35,989 nt of DNA from Lancefieldella parvula_C. Its GTDB lineage: Bacteria > Actinomycetota > Coriobacteriia > Coriobacteriales > Atopobiaceae. Each line of letters opens with the position of its first letter. Position 1 is the stretch's first letter. Made by a program: the position numbers and the translations under genes. Below are positions 9,987-17,278 of this stretch, in pieces. Under the pieces are notes generated by a model. That model saw only the letters and a list, made by a program, of their open reading frames with translations, was not told where the DNA came from and made no database searches. The DNA is taken from NCBI RefSeq assembly GCF_000758945.1, contig NZ_JRND01000033.1, forward strand, positions 1-35,989. The letters are read 5' to 3'.

Positions 9987-10529
9987 ATGAGTTCTGAAGC
10001 TGATGATATGGTACTTTGGCCAGACCCTCGTCTAAGTCAAAAGTGTGAAGAAATTGACGATATTAACGACGATGTCCGTAAGATGGCCGAGCATATGCTC
10101 AAGGTTATGTATGCCACCGACGGCGTTGGTCTTGCGGGCCCTCAGGTTGGTTACATGAAGCGCATGGTAGTCATCGATGTTGACTATCCTAACGGCCAAG
10201 AGAACCCTTTTGTGCTCATTAATCCAGAGATTAAAGTTGCAGATGGTGAGCCTCGTGTGTACGAGGAGGGCTGTCTTTCGTTCCCAGGCATTACTGTTCC
10301 GGTTACGCGCCCAAGCCATGTTGTCGTTCACGCATATAACCTCGATGGTGATCTTATGCGCTATGAAGCAGAAGGAGATCTTCTCGCCGTCTGCCTGCAA
10401 CATGAGATTGACCACATCAACGGCGTAACCATGCCTGATCACCTGGGACCAGGTGCTCGTATGGAGACGCTGCAGGAGTACAAAGAGGCGCTGGCTTCTG
10501 GCGCTCGTCCTGGTCAAACAGACTATTAG
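9987..10529 (+). CDS. def: Peptide deformylase
   Basis: A 180-residue metalloenzyme that removes the formyl group from the N-terminal methionine of new proteins. All three family motifs are present: GVGLAGPQVG (variant of GxGLAAPQ, with Gly for the second Ala), EGCLSFP with metal ligand C96, and HEIDH with ligands H139 and H143 and catalytic E140. The ATG lies 8 nt after the priA stop, with AAGGATAG as ribosome site. It is followed by fmt after 8 nt, so the formylation and deformylation enzymes are co-transcribed. Confidence 0.97.
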   Translation: MSSEADDMVLWPDPRLSQKCEEIDDINDDVRKMAEHMLKVMYATDGVGLAGPQVGYMKRMVVIDVDYPNGQENPFVLINPEIKVADGEPRVYEEGCLSFPGITVPVTRPSHVVVHAYNLDGDLMRYEAEGDLLAVCLQHEIDHINGVTMPDHLGPGARMETLQEYKEALASGARPGQTDY

Positions 10530-10537
10530 GAGTTGAC

Positions 10538-11461
10538 ATGCGCGTAGTCTTTATGGGAACTCCAGACTTTGCTGTTCCGTCGCTCAAAAAACTTGCCCAT
10601 GATCACCAGGTAGCTCTGGTTATTACAAGGCCAGATGCCGTTCGTGGTCGTGGTAAAACGCTTGAGCCATCTCCCGTAAAAGAATGCGCACAAAAGCTTG
10701 GTCTGCCCGTTCTTGAGGCAAATCGCATGACTCCAGAAGTAATTTCTGCTATGCGTGAAGCACAACCAGAAGCGCTCTGCGTGGTTGCTTTTGGCTGCAT
10801 TTTGCCAGATGAGGTAGTCTCTCTTGCGCCTTACGGTGCTCTGAACGTTCACGCATCACTGCTACCTCGCTGGCGAGGAGCTGCTCCAATTCAGCGCGCA
10901 ATCCTTGCAGGTGATGCTGTTGCTGGCGTTTCTATCATGAAAATTGCTCATGAACTTGATGCAGGAGATTGGTGCAAACAAGCATCGTGTGAGGTAGGCT
11001 CCAAAAATACCGAGCAGCTCACTGATGCTCTAGCACAGCTAGGTGCTGATGCTCTCTCCGAGGCTCTTTCTGAGCTCAAGGAAGGCTCTCTTGAGTGGCA
11101 TGCGCAAGATGAGCGAGAAGTAACGTTTGCTCCTAAAGTTACCAAGCAAGAAATGAAGCTTGCTCCAGAAGATTCAGCCCAGGTAAATGCGTTGAGGGTT
11201 CAGGCTTCGTCTGATACCGCTCCTGCTCGCGTATCTGTTGGAGGAAGGTCTCTTCGCGCTTTGTCCGCTCAGGTAGCACCAAGTGAAGCCTCTGTTGCTC
11301 AAGGTCAGGTCGCTCTTCAAGATCATAGGTTGTTCCTTGGTTGCTCAGAAGGCATCCTTGAGCTTCTTGAGGTGCGTCCAGATGGCAAGCGCTCTATGGA
11401 TGCAAAATCATTTGCCGCAGGACTTCAGAAGTCCCAGATGACCTGGCAGATGCTTCAATAA
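10538..11461 (+). CDS. fmt: Methionyl-tRNA formyltransferase
   Basis: A 307-residue enzyme that transfers a formyl group from 10-formyl-tetrahydrofolate to initiator Met-tRNA. The opening MRVVFMGTPDFAVPSL is typical. The catalytic triad is readable as N103 and H105 in NVHASLLPRWRGAAPIQ and D141 in HELDAGDW. The C-terminal half is the tRNA-binding domain. Length is normal (E. coli 315). TAGGAG straddles the def stop and serves as the ribosome site. The stop codon overlaps the rsmB start by one base (TAATG), which suggests translational coupling. Confidence 0.97.
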   Translation: MRVVFMGTPDFAVPSLKKLAHDHQVALVITRPDAVRGRGKTLEPSPVKECAQKLGLPVLEANRMTPEVISAMREAQPEALCVVAFGCILPDEVVSLAPYGALNVHASLLPRWRGAAPIQRAILAGDAVAGVSIMKIAHELDAGDWCKQASCEVGSKNTEQLTDALAQLGADALSEALSELKEGSLEWHAQDEREVTFAPKVTKQEMKLAPEDSAQVNALRVQASSDTAPARVSVGGRSLRALSAQVAPSEASVAQGQVALQDHRLFLGCSEGILELLEVRPDGKRSMDAKSFAAGLQKSQMTWQMLQ

Positions 11462-12852
11462 TGGCCACCTTAACTCCTGCTCGAAGAGTAGCCTATCAGG
11501 CATTCTTTGAGTGTAGACGCAATAATTTACGTATTCGTGATTACTTACGAGAGTCAAAAGATTTCTTGGAACTCTCTGTACAAGACAAAGCTTTTGCTAC
11601 TCGTCTTGCTCTGGGAGCAACGCTTACCAAAGGTAAGCTTGATGAAGCTTTAAAGAATCATCTTAAGTCAGGTATTCATCTAGAGCCAAAGGTACAGGAC
11701 GCTCTCCGTATTGCTGTATTTGAGGTTTTATATTTAGAGACTAGACGTGACGCCGCCATTAGCCAAGGTGTTGAGCTGGTAAAGTCTGTCTCAAAGCGTT
11801 CTTCTGGTCTTGCAAATGCTGTGCTTAGAAAAATTTCTGAAAAAGAAGCTCAGCTTACGCGTACAAAGAATCCCAAATCTCCTTCAGAGCTTTCGTGGGC
11901 GTCAGGCATTCCTGAGTGGATTTGTTTGGAGATTATTGAGTCGCTGGGAGAGTCTGCCGCTCAAAAGCTCATTCTTAATTTAAAGAACCCCGCTCCTGTG
12001 TATGTCTTACAAAGAAACGTATCAGAGCAGCAATTGCAGAGCAGCTCTTTAGAGCTACAGCAAACAGTTCTGCCAGATGTGTATGAGGTAAAAAATCCTG
12101 CTCAACTTAACGTTGACGCATATGTAAAGAGAGTTCAGCTTGTTCCTGCAGATTTAGCTTCTCAGCTTGTGGCACTTCTTACCGCTTCCTATGCTCACCA
12201 TACTCTTCTTGAGGTTGGACAGGGCAGAGGAACTAAGTCCTTACTGCTCTCTCATGCTTTTGAGGTACTTGGTAAAAAGGATGTTCCGATTACTGCCGTG
12301 GAGCTTGTAAAAGGAAAGTCCCACGTTTCAAAAAGAAGATTGAAAACTGCTGGCCTTTCAGATCAGGTTACATCACTCACGTTTGACGCTACACAGTTTA
12401 TGTCACCAGAGGTTCCAGAGGAGCTTAATCAGAGCTTTGACGTGGTGTTTATTGACGCTCCCTGTTCTGGTTTGGGCACCCTTCGTCGTCATCCAGAGAT
12501 TGCGTGGAATTTGTCACCAGAAAGTCTGTATGACGGAGGAGAGCTTACTGCTTTACAGACCAAACTCTTGCAGAGCTGCAGCAGCCGTGTAGAGATTGGT
12601 GGCTATTTAGTCTATGCAACGTGCTCGCTCTCAAATTCAGAGAATCAGCAGGTTATTGACGATTTTCTTGCAAGTTCAGAGGGTTCTCACTTTGAGGTGC
12701 AAAATCTTTTTGAGTGCCCCGCGCGCGCATGCTTAACGACAGATGCACAAGAGTTTCTCGATACGTGCATTACACCAGAGGGATTTTTGCAGACAGCTTT
12801 TGCGTCTGCTGATTGTGATGCTCACTTTATGGCGGTCCTTAAGCGCAAATAA
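11461..12852 (+). CDS. rsmB: RsmB-like rRNA (cytosine-C5) methyltransferase
   Basis: A 463-residue S-adenosylmethionine-dependent RNA m5C methyltransferase with an N-terminal NusB-type RNA-binding domain (about 1-140, beginning TPARRVAYQAFFE). The catalytic domain carries the two cysteines of the RNA m5C family: C335 in DAPCSGLGTLRRHPE and C388 in ATCSLSNSENQ. The SAM-binding loop reads EVGQGRGTKS rather than the common CAAPGGKT, a visible departure from the textbook motif. By homology and the fmt-rsmB order the likely target is 16S rRNA C967. The protein starts on the last base of the fmt stop and ends the addB-to-rsmB operon at a hairpin. Confidence 0.88.
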   Translation: MATLTPARRVAYQAFFECRRNNLRIRDYLRESKDFLELSVQDKAFATRLALGATLTKGKLDEALKNHLKSGIHLEPKVQDALRIAVFEVLYLETRRDAAISQGVELVKSVSKRSSGLANAVLRKISEKEAQLTRTKNPKSPSELSWASGIPEWICLEIIESLGESAAQKLILNLKNPAPVYVLQRNVSEQQLQSSSLELQQTVLPDVYEVKNPAQLNVDAYVKRVQLVPADLASQLVALLTASYAHHTLLEVGQGRGTKSLLLSHAFEVLGKKDVPITAVELVKGKSHVSKRRLKTAGLSDQVTSLTFDATQFMSPEVPEELNQSFDVVFIDAPCSGLGTLRRHPEIAWNLSPESLYDGGELTALQTKLLQSCSSRVEIGGYLVYATCSLSNSENQQVIDDFLASSEGSHFEVQNLFECPARACLTTDAQEFLDTCITPEGFLQTAFASADCDAHFMAVLKRK

Positions 12853-12883
12853 AAGCTCTTGCTGTGTATCACAACAAGAGCTT
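12853..12883. terminator. Hairpin between convergent rsmB and fmdB-like genes
   Basis: A perfect 9-bp inverted repeat AAGCTCTTG / CAAGAGCTT begins at the base after the rsmB stop and encloses a 13-nt loop. There is no strong plus-strand T run. On the minus strand the hairpin is followed by TTTATTTGCG. The position between two convergent genes supports a bidirectional terminator of moderate strength. Confidence 0.6.
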
Positions 12884-12929
12884 CACAAATACGGTTTATG
12901 AGCGGTCTAGAGAGCCAAAAAGCGTTGAA

Positions 12930-13115
12930 TTACTTTCCTTTGCTATCGGTGTTATAGAAGCCGCTACCCTTAAAGACAATGGTTGAGGTGTTGTAAACGC
13001 GCTCAGTCTCGTGTCCGCATTTTGGGCACTGAGGAGCTTCAATCTTCAGGCTCATTGGGCGCTCAATTTCAAAGGTATTGTCGCAGTGTGTGCAATGATA
13101 GCTATAACGTGCCAT
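12930..13115 (-). CDS. FmdB-type zinc-ribbon protein
   Basis: A 61-residue protein with two zinc-binding CxxC pairs, C8/C11 (YHCTHC) and C30/C33 (PQCPKCG). The start MARYSYHCTHCDNTFE is the family pattern (MPxYxYxCxxCGxxFE) of the FmdB/CxxC_CXXC_SSSS small zinc ribbons. The C-terminus FKGSGFYNTD is also the usual FmdB ending. The name derives from a putative formamidase regulator, but no formamidase gene is near and the biochemical role is unknown. GGAGG stands 6 nt before the ATG. It is encoded convergently to rsmB and divergently from the HAD-TPK gene. Confidence 0.88.
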   Translation of the reverse strand: MARYSYHCTHCDNTFEIERPMSLKIEAPQCPKCGHETERVYNTSTIVFKGSGFYNTDSKGK

Positions 13116-13214
13116 GCATCCTCCATGAAAACAATTTATAAACGTGAGATACTTTACCCTACTTAGAGTAGATATTTCACGATTGCAACTAATAAGTTTG
13201 TTTACGGAGGTATT
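13116..13214. promoter_or_regulatory. Divergent control region with a short inverted repeat
   Basis: The 99-bp gap between the fmdB-like gene and the HAD-TPK gene must hold both promoters. It contains CTACTtagAGTAG (13159-13171), a 5+5 inverted repeat near the middle, which could be an operator. No hexamer pair is convincing in either direction. The plus-strand ribosome site is GGAGG at 13206-13210. Confidence 0.35.
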
Positions 13215-14579
13215 ATGCAGGTGACCGGTGCAATTTTTGATTGCGATGGAACTCTTGTTGATTCAATGCACGTTTGGCACAACGTTTTTGGCGCTGTTCT
13301 TCCTAAATACGGCAAGACTATTGATTCGGATATTTTTGACCGCGTAGAGGCTGTTTCCCTCATTGGTGGATGTCAGATTTGCGTTGATGAGCTGGATTTG
13401 CCTATTACAGCGGAAGCTTTATATGAAGAGTTCTGCGCGTACGTAACTGATCAGTACCGACATCATGTTTCAATCATTCCCGGTGCAAAGGAGTTCTTAC
13501 AGGAACTCCACGACGCAGGCATTCCTATGGCCGTTGCTTCGTCAACTCCCGTGCGAGAAGTTCGTGCAGCTCTGGCAGCTCAAGGTATTGAGCACCTCTT
13601 TAAAACAGTGGTCTCAACGGAAGATGTGGGGGGAGTGGACAAGGTTGAGCCAGATGTTTACCTTGAGGCTCTTCGCCGTCTTGGCACTGATAAGGCAACT
13701 ACCTGGGTCTTCGAGGATGCTCCGTTTGGCGCACAGACAGCACAAAATGCAGGCTTTCCTGTGGCTGTACTCTACAACGACCACGATGGCCGCGACCCCG
13801 TCTTTATGCGCGAGCACTCTAACATCTTTGCCCACACCTACGGCGAGCTGTCGCTTCTGCGCCTTCAGGACTACGAGCGCCCTCTGACCGCAGCGCCTTC
13901 TGGCGAGAAACCCCTTGAGGTCCTTGTTGTGGGCGGATCCCCAGAGGCGGTTTCGCACACGACGCTGTCTACCTGCGCCCAAAGCGCTGACTACCTGATA
14001 GCGGTTGACCATGGCGCAGATGTCTGTCACGCTGCCGGCGTGATTCCACAACTTGCGCTTGGAGACTTTGACTCCGCTACACCAGAAACTCTGGCTTGGC
14101 TCAAAGAGCAGCAGGTACCTTGCATGAAGTTTAATGCGGACAAGTACGATACCGACCTGGCGCTAGCATTGAAATCAGCTGAATATGAGGCAATTCGTAG
14201 AGATAGCAAGCTCTCTCTGACGGTTGTCTCCACATCTGGCGGCCACCTTGATCACCAGCTTGTAGTGCTTGGTCTTCTCGCCACGTGGGCAAAGACGGGC
14301 AAGGCAAGCGTTCGAGTTATTGAGAATGACTTTGAGATGCGCTTTTTAGTTGCTGGCCAGGTGGATTCTTGGCAGCTGAACACTATCAATGTAGGTAAAA
14401 AGATTTCTCTTGTAGCTTTGTCAGAGGAGTGCGAGGTTTCTGAGGCCGGCATGAAGTGGAATCTTGATCACCAGAAGTTCACCTTGCTGGGAGACGACGG
14501 TATTTCAAACATAGTTGAATCAGACAATTCCTGGGTAAGGTGCGAGAAGGGCTGTCTTTTGGTGCAGCTTTGGAACTAA
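13215..14579 (+). CDS. HAD phosphatase fused to thiamine diphosphokinase
   Basis: A 454-residue two-domain protein. Residues 1 to about 215 form a beta-phosphoglucomutase-like HAD hydrolase: nucleophile D9 and D11 in DCDGTLVDS, motif II at S109-T111 in VASST, a motif III region KVEPD, and E167/D168 in VFEDAPFG. Residues about 233-454 form a ThiN-type thiamine diphosphokinase, which makes thiamine diphosphate from thiamine and ATP: ADYLIAVDHGAD, GDFDS (283-287), DKYDTDLALAL (309-319) and TSGGHLDH. The usual K-D-x-T-D reads K-Y-D-T-D here. The gene lies just upstream of rpmB, where B. subtilis has free-standing thiN. The HAD domain might act on thiamine monophosphate or on damaged thiamine phosphates, but its substrate cannot be read from sequence. 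GGAGG precedes the ATG by 4 nt. Confidence 0.85.
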   Translation: MQVTGAIFDCDGTLVDSMHVWHNVFGAVLPKYGKTIDSDIFDRVEAVSLIGGCQICVDELDLPITAEALYEEFCAYVTDQYRHHVSIIPGAKEFLQELHDAGIPMAVASSTPVREVRAALAAQGIEHLFKTVVSTEDVGGVDKVEPDVYLEALRRLGTDKATTWVFEDAPFGAQTAQNAGFPVAVLYNDHDGRDPVFMREHSNIFAHTYGELSLLRLQDYERPLTAAPSGEKPLEVLVVGGSPEAVSHTTLSTCAQSADYLIAVDHGADVCHAAGVIPQLALGDFDSATPETLAWLKEQQVPCMKFNADKYDTDLALALKSAEYEAIRRDSKLSLTVVSTSGGHLDHQLVVLGLLATWAKTGKASVRVIENDFEMRFLVAGQVDSWQLNTINVGKKISLVALSEECEVSEAGMKWNLDHQKFTLLGDDGISNIVESDNSWVRCEKGCLLVQLWN

Positions 14580-14595
14580 AACGTTCATCGAGTCG

Positions 14596-14630
14596 CGTTG
14601 GGGCTGCGTTTGAGTTACAAAGCCCCAACG
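14596..14630. terminator. Hairpin after the HAD-TPK gene
   Basis: A perfect 10-bp inverted repeat CGTTGGGGCT / AGCCCCAACG with a 15-nt loop lies 17 nt after the stop codon. No T run follows, so it may be an RNA 3'-end-stabilising hairpin or a weak terminator backing up the stronger one at 14689. Confidence 0.5.
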
Positions 14631-14688
14631 AGCGGCTGTAAGTCCAGCAAGAAGTATTAGATGTTGCTGTCAGATAATCGAACTAAGA

Positions 14689-14714
14689 AAAAAGGTCGCC
14701 GAAGCGACCTTTTT
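14689..14714. terminator. Bidirectional intrinsic terminator between HAD-TPK and rpmB
   Basis: AAAAAGGTCGC and GCGACCTTTTT form a perfect 11-bp inverted repeat around a CGAA tetraloop. The stem ends in a T run on both strands, so it can terminate the rightward HAD-TPK transcript and the leftward rpmB transcript. Confidence 0.9.
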
Positions 14715-14742
14715 AAGTTTGAGGTAAGACGAGCTAAGCTGC

Positions 14743-14931
14743 TTAGTTGCGAGCAATCTTACCGGACTTGAGGCAACGGGAGCAAACATTCATCTTCTTG
14801 CGCTGGCCATCGACAACGACAGTAACACGCTGGATGTTTGGCTTAAAGGTGCGGGCCACAGTACGGTGAGAGTGGGAGATGGAGCGACCGGCAACGGCGT
14901 GCTTACCGCAGAAATCACAGACCTTCGACAT
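14743..14931 (-). CDS. rpmB: 50S ribosomal protein L28
   Basis: A 62-residue large-subunit ribosomal protein. The motifs GKHAVAGRSISHSHRTVAR and MNVCSRCLKSGKIAR are typical of L28. It is the zinc-binding (C+) form, with C5/C8 and C50/C53. An upstream in-frame extension is open to 15018, but the start at 14931 is right: MSKVCDFCGK is the family N-terminus and GGAGG (14940-14944) sits 8 nt upstream. The gene has its own promoter at 14991-15018 and a 7-bp leader hairpin directly upstream of the ribosome site. It is divergent from asp23, as in B. subtilis. Confidence 0.97.
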   Translation of the reverse strand: MSKVCDFCGKHAVAGRSISHSHRTVARTFKPNIQRVTVVVDGQRKKMNVCSRCLKSGKIARN

Positions 14932-14950
14932 GAGTAAGACCTCCATAGGA

Positions 14951-14969
14951 TAGGCGCCTTCTGCGCCTA
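14951..14969 (-). promoter_or_regulatory. Hairpin in the rpmB leader
   Basis: TAGGCGC and GCGCCTA form a perfect 7-bp stem with a 5-nt loop in the rpmB 5' leader. It ends 6 nt upstream of the GGAGG ribosome site and lies about 15 nt after the predicted transcription start. Its place suggests a role in initiation or mRNA stability, possibly L28 feedback, but no ligand can be inferred. Confidence 0.5.
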
Positions 14970-14990
14970 AAATTTCCAAATAGCCGAATA

Positions 14991-15018
14991 AATATAGCAC
15001 AATATATTGTGTTGTCAA
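14991..15018 (-). promoter_or_regulatory. rpmB promoter
   Basis: On the minus strand a consensus -35 TTGACA (15018-15013) is followed after 16 nt by -10 TATATT (14996-14991). It is the best sigma-70-type promoter in the window, and it predicts a leader of about 55 nt for rpmB. Confidence 0.8.
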
Positions 15019-15042
15019 AGCATGAATATAACATTCACAATT

Positions 15043-15064
15043 AGATAGCTTTTAGACAGCTTTT
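15043..15064. repeat. Tandem 11-bp repeat in the rpmB/asp23 divergent region
   Basis: AGATAGCTTTT is followed immediately by AGACAGCTTTT, with 10 of 11 bases identical. The period is one helical turn, and the repeat lies between the rpmB promoter and the asp23 promoters. It could be a regulator-binding pair or chance in AT-rich DNA. Confidence 0.5.
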
Positions 15065-15118
15065 GAATGTTTTTCATTTATTACACCAAGATTAAATAAC
15101 AAGAAAAAGATTTGTCAA

Positions 15119-15181
15119 TTGCAAGGTTATCAACTTGTATATATAAGCCGCTTTAATAATAAATGTGCTCTGCGGTATACT
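15119..15181 (+). promoter_or_regulatory. Two candidate promoters for the asp23-fakA-recG cluster
   Basis: P1 is TTGCAA (15119-15124), a 17-nt spacer and TATAAG (15142-15147). P2 is TTAATA (15153-15158), a 17-nt spacer and TATACT (15176-15181). Both have ideal spacing and good hexamers. P2 predicts transcription from about 15188, leaving a leader of about 40 nt before the asp23 start at 15226. Confidence 0.65.
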
Positions 15182-15225
15182 AAATAACAATGACTAACCC
15201 TGGTTCTTGCGAGAGGAGTTATGTA

Positions 15226-15573
15226 ATGACTACCGCTGTTCCCGGAACACTAAGAGTTTCTAATGATTGCCTTGCTGACCTGGCGGGCTATGCAGCTATG
15301 GAATGTTATGGCGTTGTTGGCATGGCAGAGATTGATGAGGCAGCAGGTGTTGCTCGTCTTCTTCCAACGTACCGACTTCGTAAGGGTATTGATGTGACCC
15401 CAACTCCTAAGGGAGTTCAGGTTGACCTTCACATTGTTGTTGAGCAGGGCGTTAACATGGCGTCTGTTGTCGACAATCTTGAGAGCTCAGTAAAGTTTTT
15501 GCTTAAGCAAATTGCAGAGCTTTCATGTGTTGATGTAACTGTACATATCGAGGCCATGCGTAATTCTCGCTAA
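15226..15573 (+). CDS. Asp23/Gls24 family protein (YloU-like)
   Basis: A 115-residue protein of the Asp23/Gls24 alkaline-shock family. The pattern VSNDCLADLAGYAAMECYGVVGM followed by a conserved GVQVDLHIVVEQGVNMASVV is diagnostic. Its molecular role is unclear; family members are linked to cell-envelope stress, and this one lacks a membrane segment. I use the ATG at 15226 because GAGAGGAG lies 8 nt upstream; the open frame reaches back to 15190, but the predicted P2 transcript starts there. It directly precedes fakA, as yloU-yloV do in Firmicutes. That conserved pairing suggests a shared function in fatty-acid or envelope homeostasis. Confidence 0.9.
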   Translation: MTTAVPGTLRVSNDCLADLAGYAAMECYGVVGMAEIDEAAGVARLLPTYRLRKGIDVTPTPKGVQVDLHIVVEQGVNMASVVDNLESSVKFLLKQIAELSCVDVTVHIEAMRNSR

Positions 15574-15610
15574 GCTTTTTGCTTCAAATGAGTAGGAACT
15601 GAGGTCTAAC

Positions 15611-17275
15611 GTGATTTCAAATGTCATTCGTACATGCTTCCCTGTAGCCGCCCTTGCCGTTGCAGACAAAGCAGAAGAGATCAACAAGCTCAACGTTTTC
15701 CCTGTACCAGATGGAGACACTGGCACTAACATGTCCCTTACCTTGGGCACCGTTGTTCGTGAGGTTCAAGATCTTCCTCAAGATGCAAGCATGCAGGATA
15801 TTGCAAAGGCAATCACTCACGGTTCTTTGATGGGAGCTCGTGGTAACTCTGGCGTTATTACGTCTCAGATTCTTCGTGGTATTGCCGAGGGTCTGTGTGA
15901 CGTTAAAAATCCTGAGGCAGTAACTCCAAAGGATATTGCTCACGCATTCCGCCGCGGTAAAGAGGTTGCGTTTAAGGCTGTTAGAAAGCCTGTTGAAGGC
16001 ACTATTCTTACCGTCCTTAAAGATGTTTCTGCTAAGGCAGACTCCCTTGAGAAGTCTCAGCTCACTCCAGTTGAGGTTTTGGATGCCCTGGTTGTTGAGG
16101 CATATGAGTCCGTTGCTCGTACTCCCGAGCTTCTTCCCGTTCTTAAAGAGAATGGCGTTGTTGACTCCGGTGCGTTTGGTTTTGCAACCTTCCTTGAGGG
16201 CTTTGTAAATGCTGTTACTGGCAAGACTGAGACTACTGATTTCCAGACAACCGTTTCTGTTTCTGACGCTAAGGCTGCTACCAGCGCTAAGGTTGAGATT
16301 GAGCTCAACGATGACTGGGAGGGTTCTGAGTATCGCTACTGCAATGAGTTCCTCTTTAAGGCAGATAGTCCTGACTTTGACGAGGATGCAGCTCTGAACT
16401 TCCTGGCAACTATGGGTGATTGTGAGCTTCTTGTTGGTGCAAACCCAGACTATAAGATTCACGTTCATTCAAATACTCCTAACAAGGTTCTTGAGTACAT
16501 GCTTCAGTACGGCCAGATTTTTGAGGTCTTCATTCACAACATGGACCTTGAGGCTAAGGAGCGTACCGAGAAGATCGCTGAAGATAAGAAGGCTGCAGCT
16601 GCACCTAAAAAGGAGCTTGGCTTTGTTGCCGTAACCGCTGGTTCTGGCGCTGCATCAATCTTGAAGTCTCTTGGCGTGGACGTTGTTGTTTCTGGTGGTC
16701 AGACTATGAACCCTTCAACTGCAGATATTCTTGCTGCAATTGAAGAGGCCAATGCAGACCAGGTCATTGTTATGCCAAACAACTCCAACATTCGTATGGC
16801 AGCAGAGGCTGCTGCAAGCGCATGTGAGGATGTTAAGGTTGCCGTTATTCCAACCAAGTCTGTTCTTCAGGCATTTGCTGCAATGTTTGTTGTTGCAGAT
16901 GGCGTTCCATTTGAAGAGCTTGTAGAAGAGATGACTGACGCTATCTCTGGCGTTCGCTACGGTGAGGTAACCACTGCAGTCCGCGATTCTTCTGCAGCTG
17001 ACGGCACTCCTATCCACGATGGTGATGTCATGGGTATCCAGGGCGGCTCCATTGATGTTGTCGGCTCTGATGTCATGAAGGTCACGCTTGACCTTATCGC
17101 TAAGATGCAAGAGGAGGAAGAGGGCGACAACCTCACCATTCTTGCAGGTGAAGACTTCTCTGACGAGCAGCTCGATCTTCTCGCCAGCAAGATTGAGGAC
17201 ACCTATCCAGACCTTGAGGTTGATGCTCAGCGCGGCGAGCAGCCACTCTATCCAGTTATCTTCTCTATTGAGTAG
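15611..17275 (+). CDS. fakA: Fatty acid kinase catalytic subunit FakA (YloV/DAK2 family)
   Basis: A 554-residue protein with an N-terminal DhaL-type kinase domain. The metal-binding loop is NVFPVPDGDTGTNM (28-41), with D34, D36 and N40, followed by GARGNSGVI (adenine loop) and GAFGFATFLEGF. The C-terminal half is the DegV-like FakA_C region (MPNNSNIRMAAEAAA). FakA phosphorylates fatty acids bound to FakB/DegV proteins, and the acyl-phosphate then enters phospholipid synthesis through the PlsX/PlsY route. plsX lies downstream in the same cluster. No fakB is present in this window. The start is GTG with GAGGT upstream; an in-frame TAG five codons before it excludes a longer protein. Confidence 0.92.
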   Translation: MISNVIRTCFPVAALAVADKAEEINKLNVFPVPDGDTGTNMSLTLGTVVREVQDLPQDASMQDIAKAITHGSLMGARGNSGVITSQILRGIAEGLCDVKNPEAVTPKDIAHAFRRGKEVAFKAVRKPVEGTILTVLKDVSAKADSLEKSQLTPVEVLDALVVEAYESVARTPELLPVLKENGVVDSGAFGFATFLEGFVNAVTGKTETTDFQTTVSVSDAKAATSAKVEIELNDDWEGSEYRYCNEFLFKADSPDFDEDAALNFLATMGDCELLVGANPDYKIHVHSNTPNKVLEYMLQYGQIFEVFIHNMDLEAKERTEKIAEDKKAAAAPKKELGFVAVTAGSGAASILKSLGVDVVVSGGQTMNPSTADILAAIEEANADQVIVMPNNSNIRMAAEAAASACEDVKVAVIPTKSVLQAFAAMFVVADGVPFEELVEEMTDAISGVRYGEVTTAVRDSSAADGTPIHDGDVMGIQGGSIDVVGSDVMKVTLDLIAKMQEEEEGDNLTILAGEDFSDEQLDLLASKIEDTYPDLEVDAQRGEQPLYPVIFSIE

Positions 17276-17278
17276 GAC

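Noticed and set aside
13145..13185. Possible TPP riboswitch before the HAD-TPK gene (TGAGATACTTTACCC resembles the thi-box core).
   Set aside because: The second conserved block (GAACCTGATC...) and the closing helix are absent, and the region is only 99 bp between divergent genes. The match is too partial.
14932..15018. N-terminal extension of L28 by 29 residues.
   Set aside because: The extension runs through the predicted promoter, leader hairpin and ribosome site of rpmB; L28 family proteins begin at MSKVCDFCGK.
15617..16468. Long 283-codon open frame on the minus strand inside fakA.
   Set aside because: It lies fully antisense to a well-supported gene, its product has no recognisable features, and it has no promoter or ribosome site. 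It is a codon-bias shadow.
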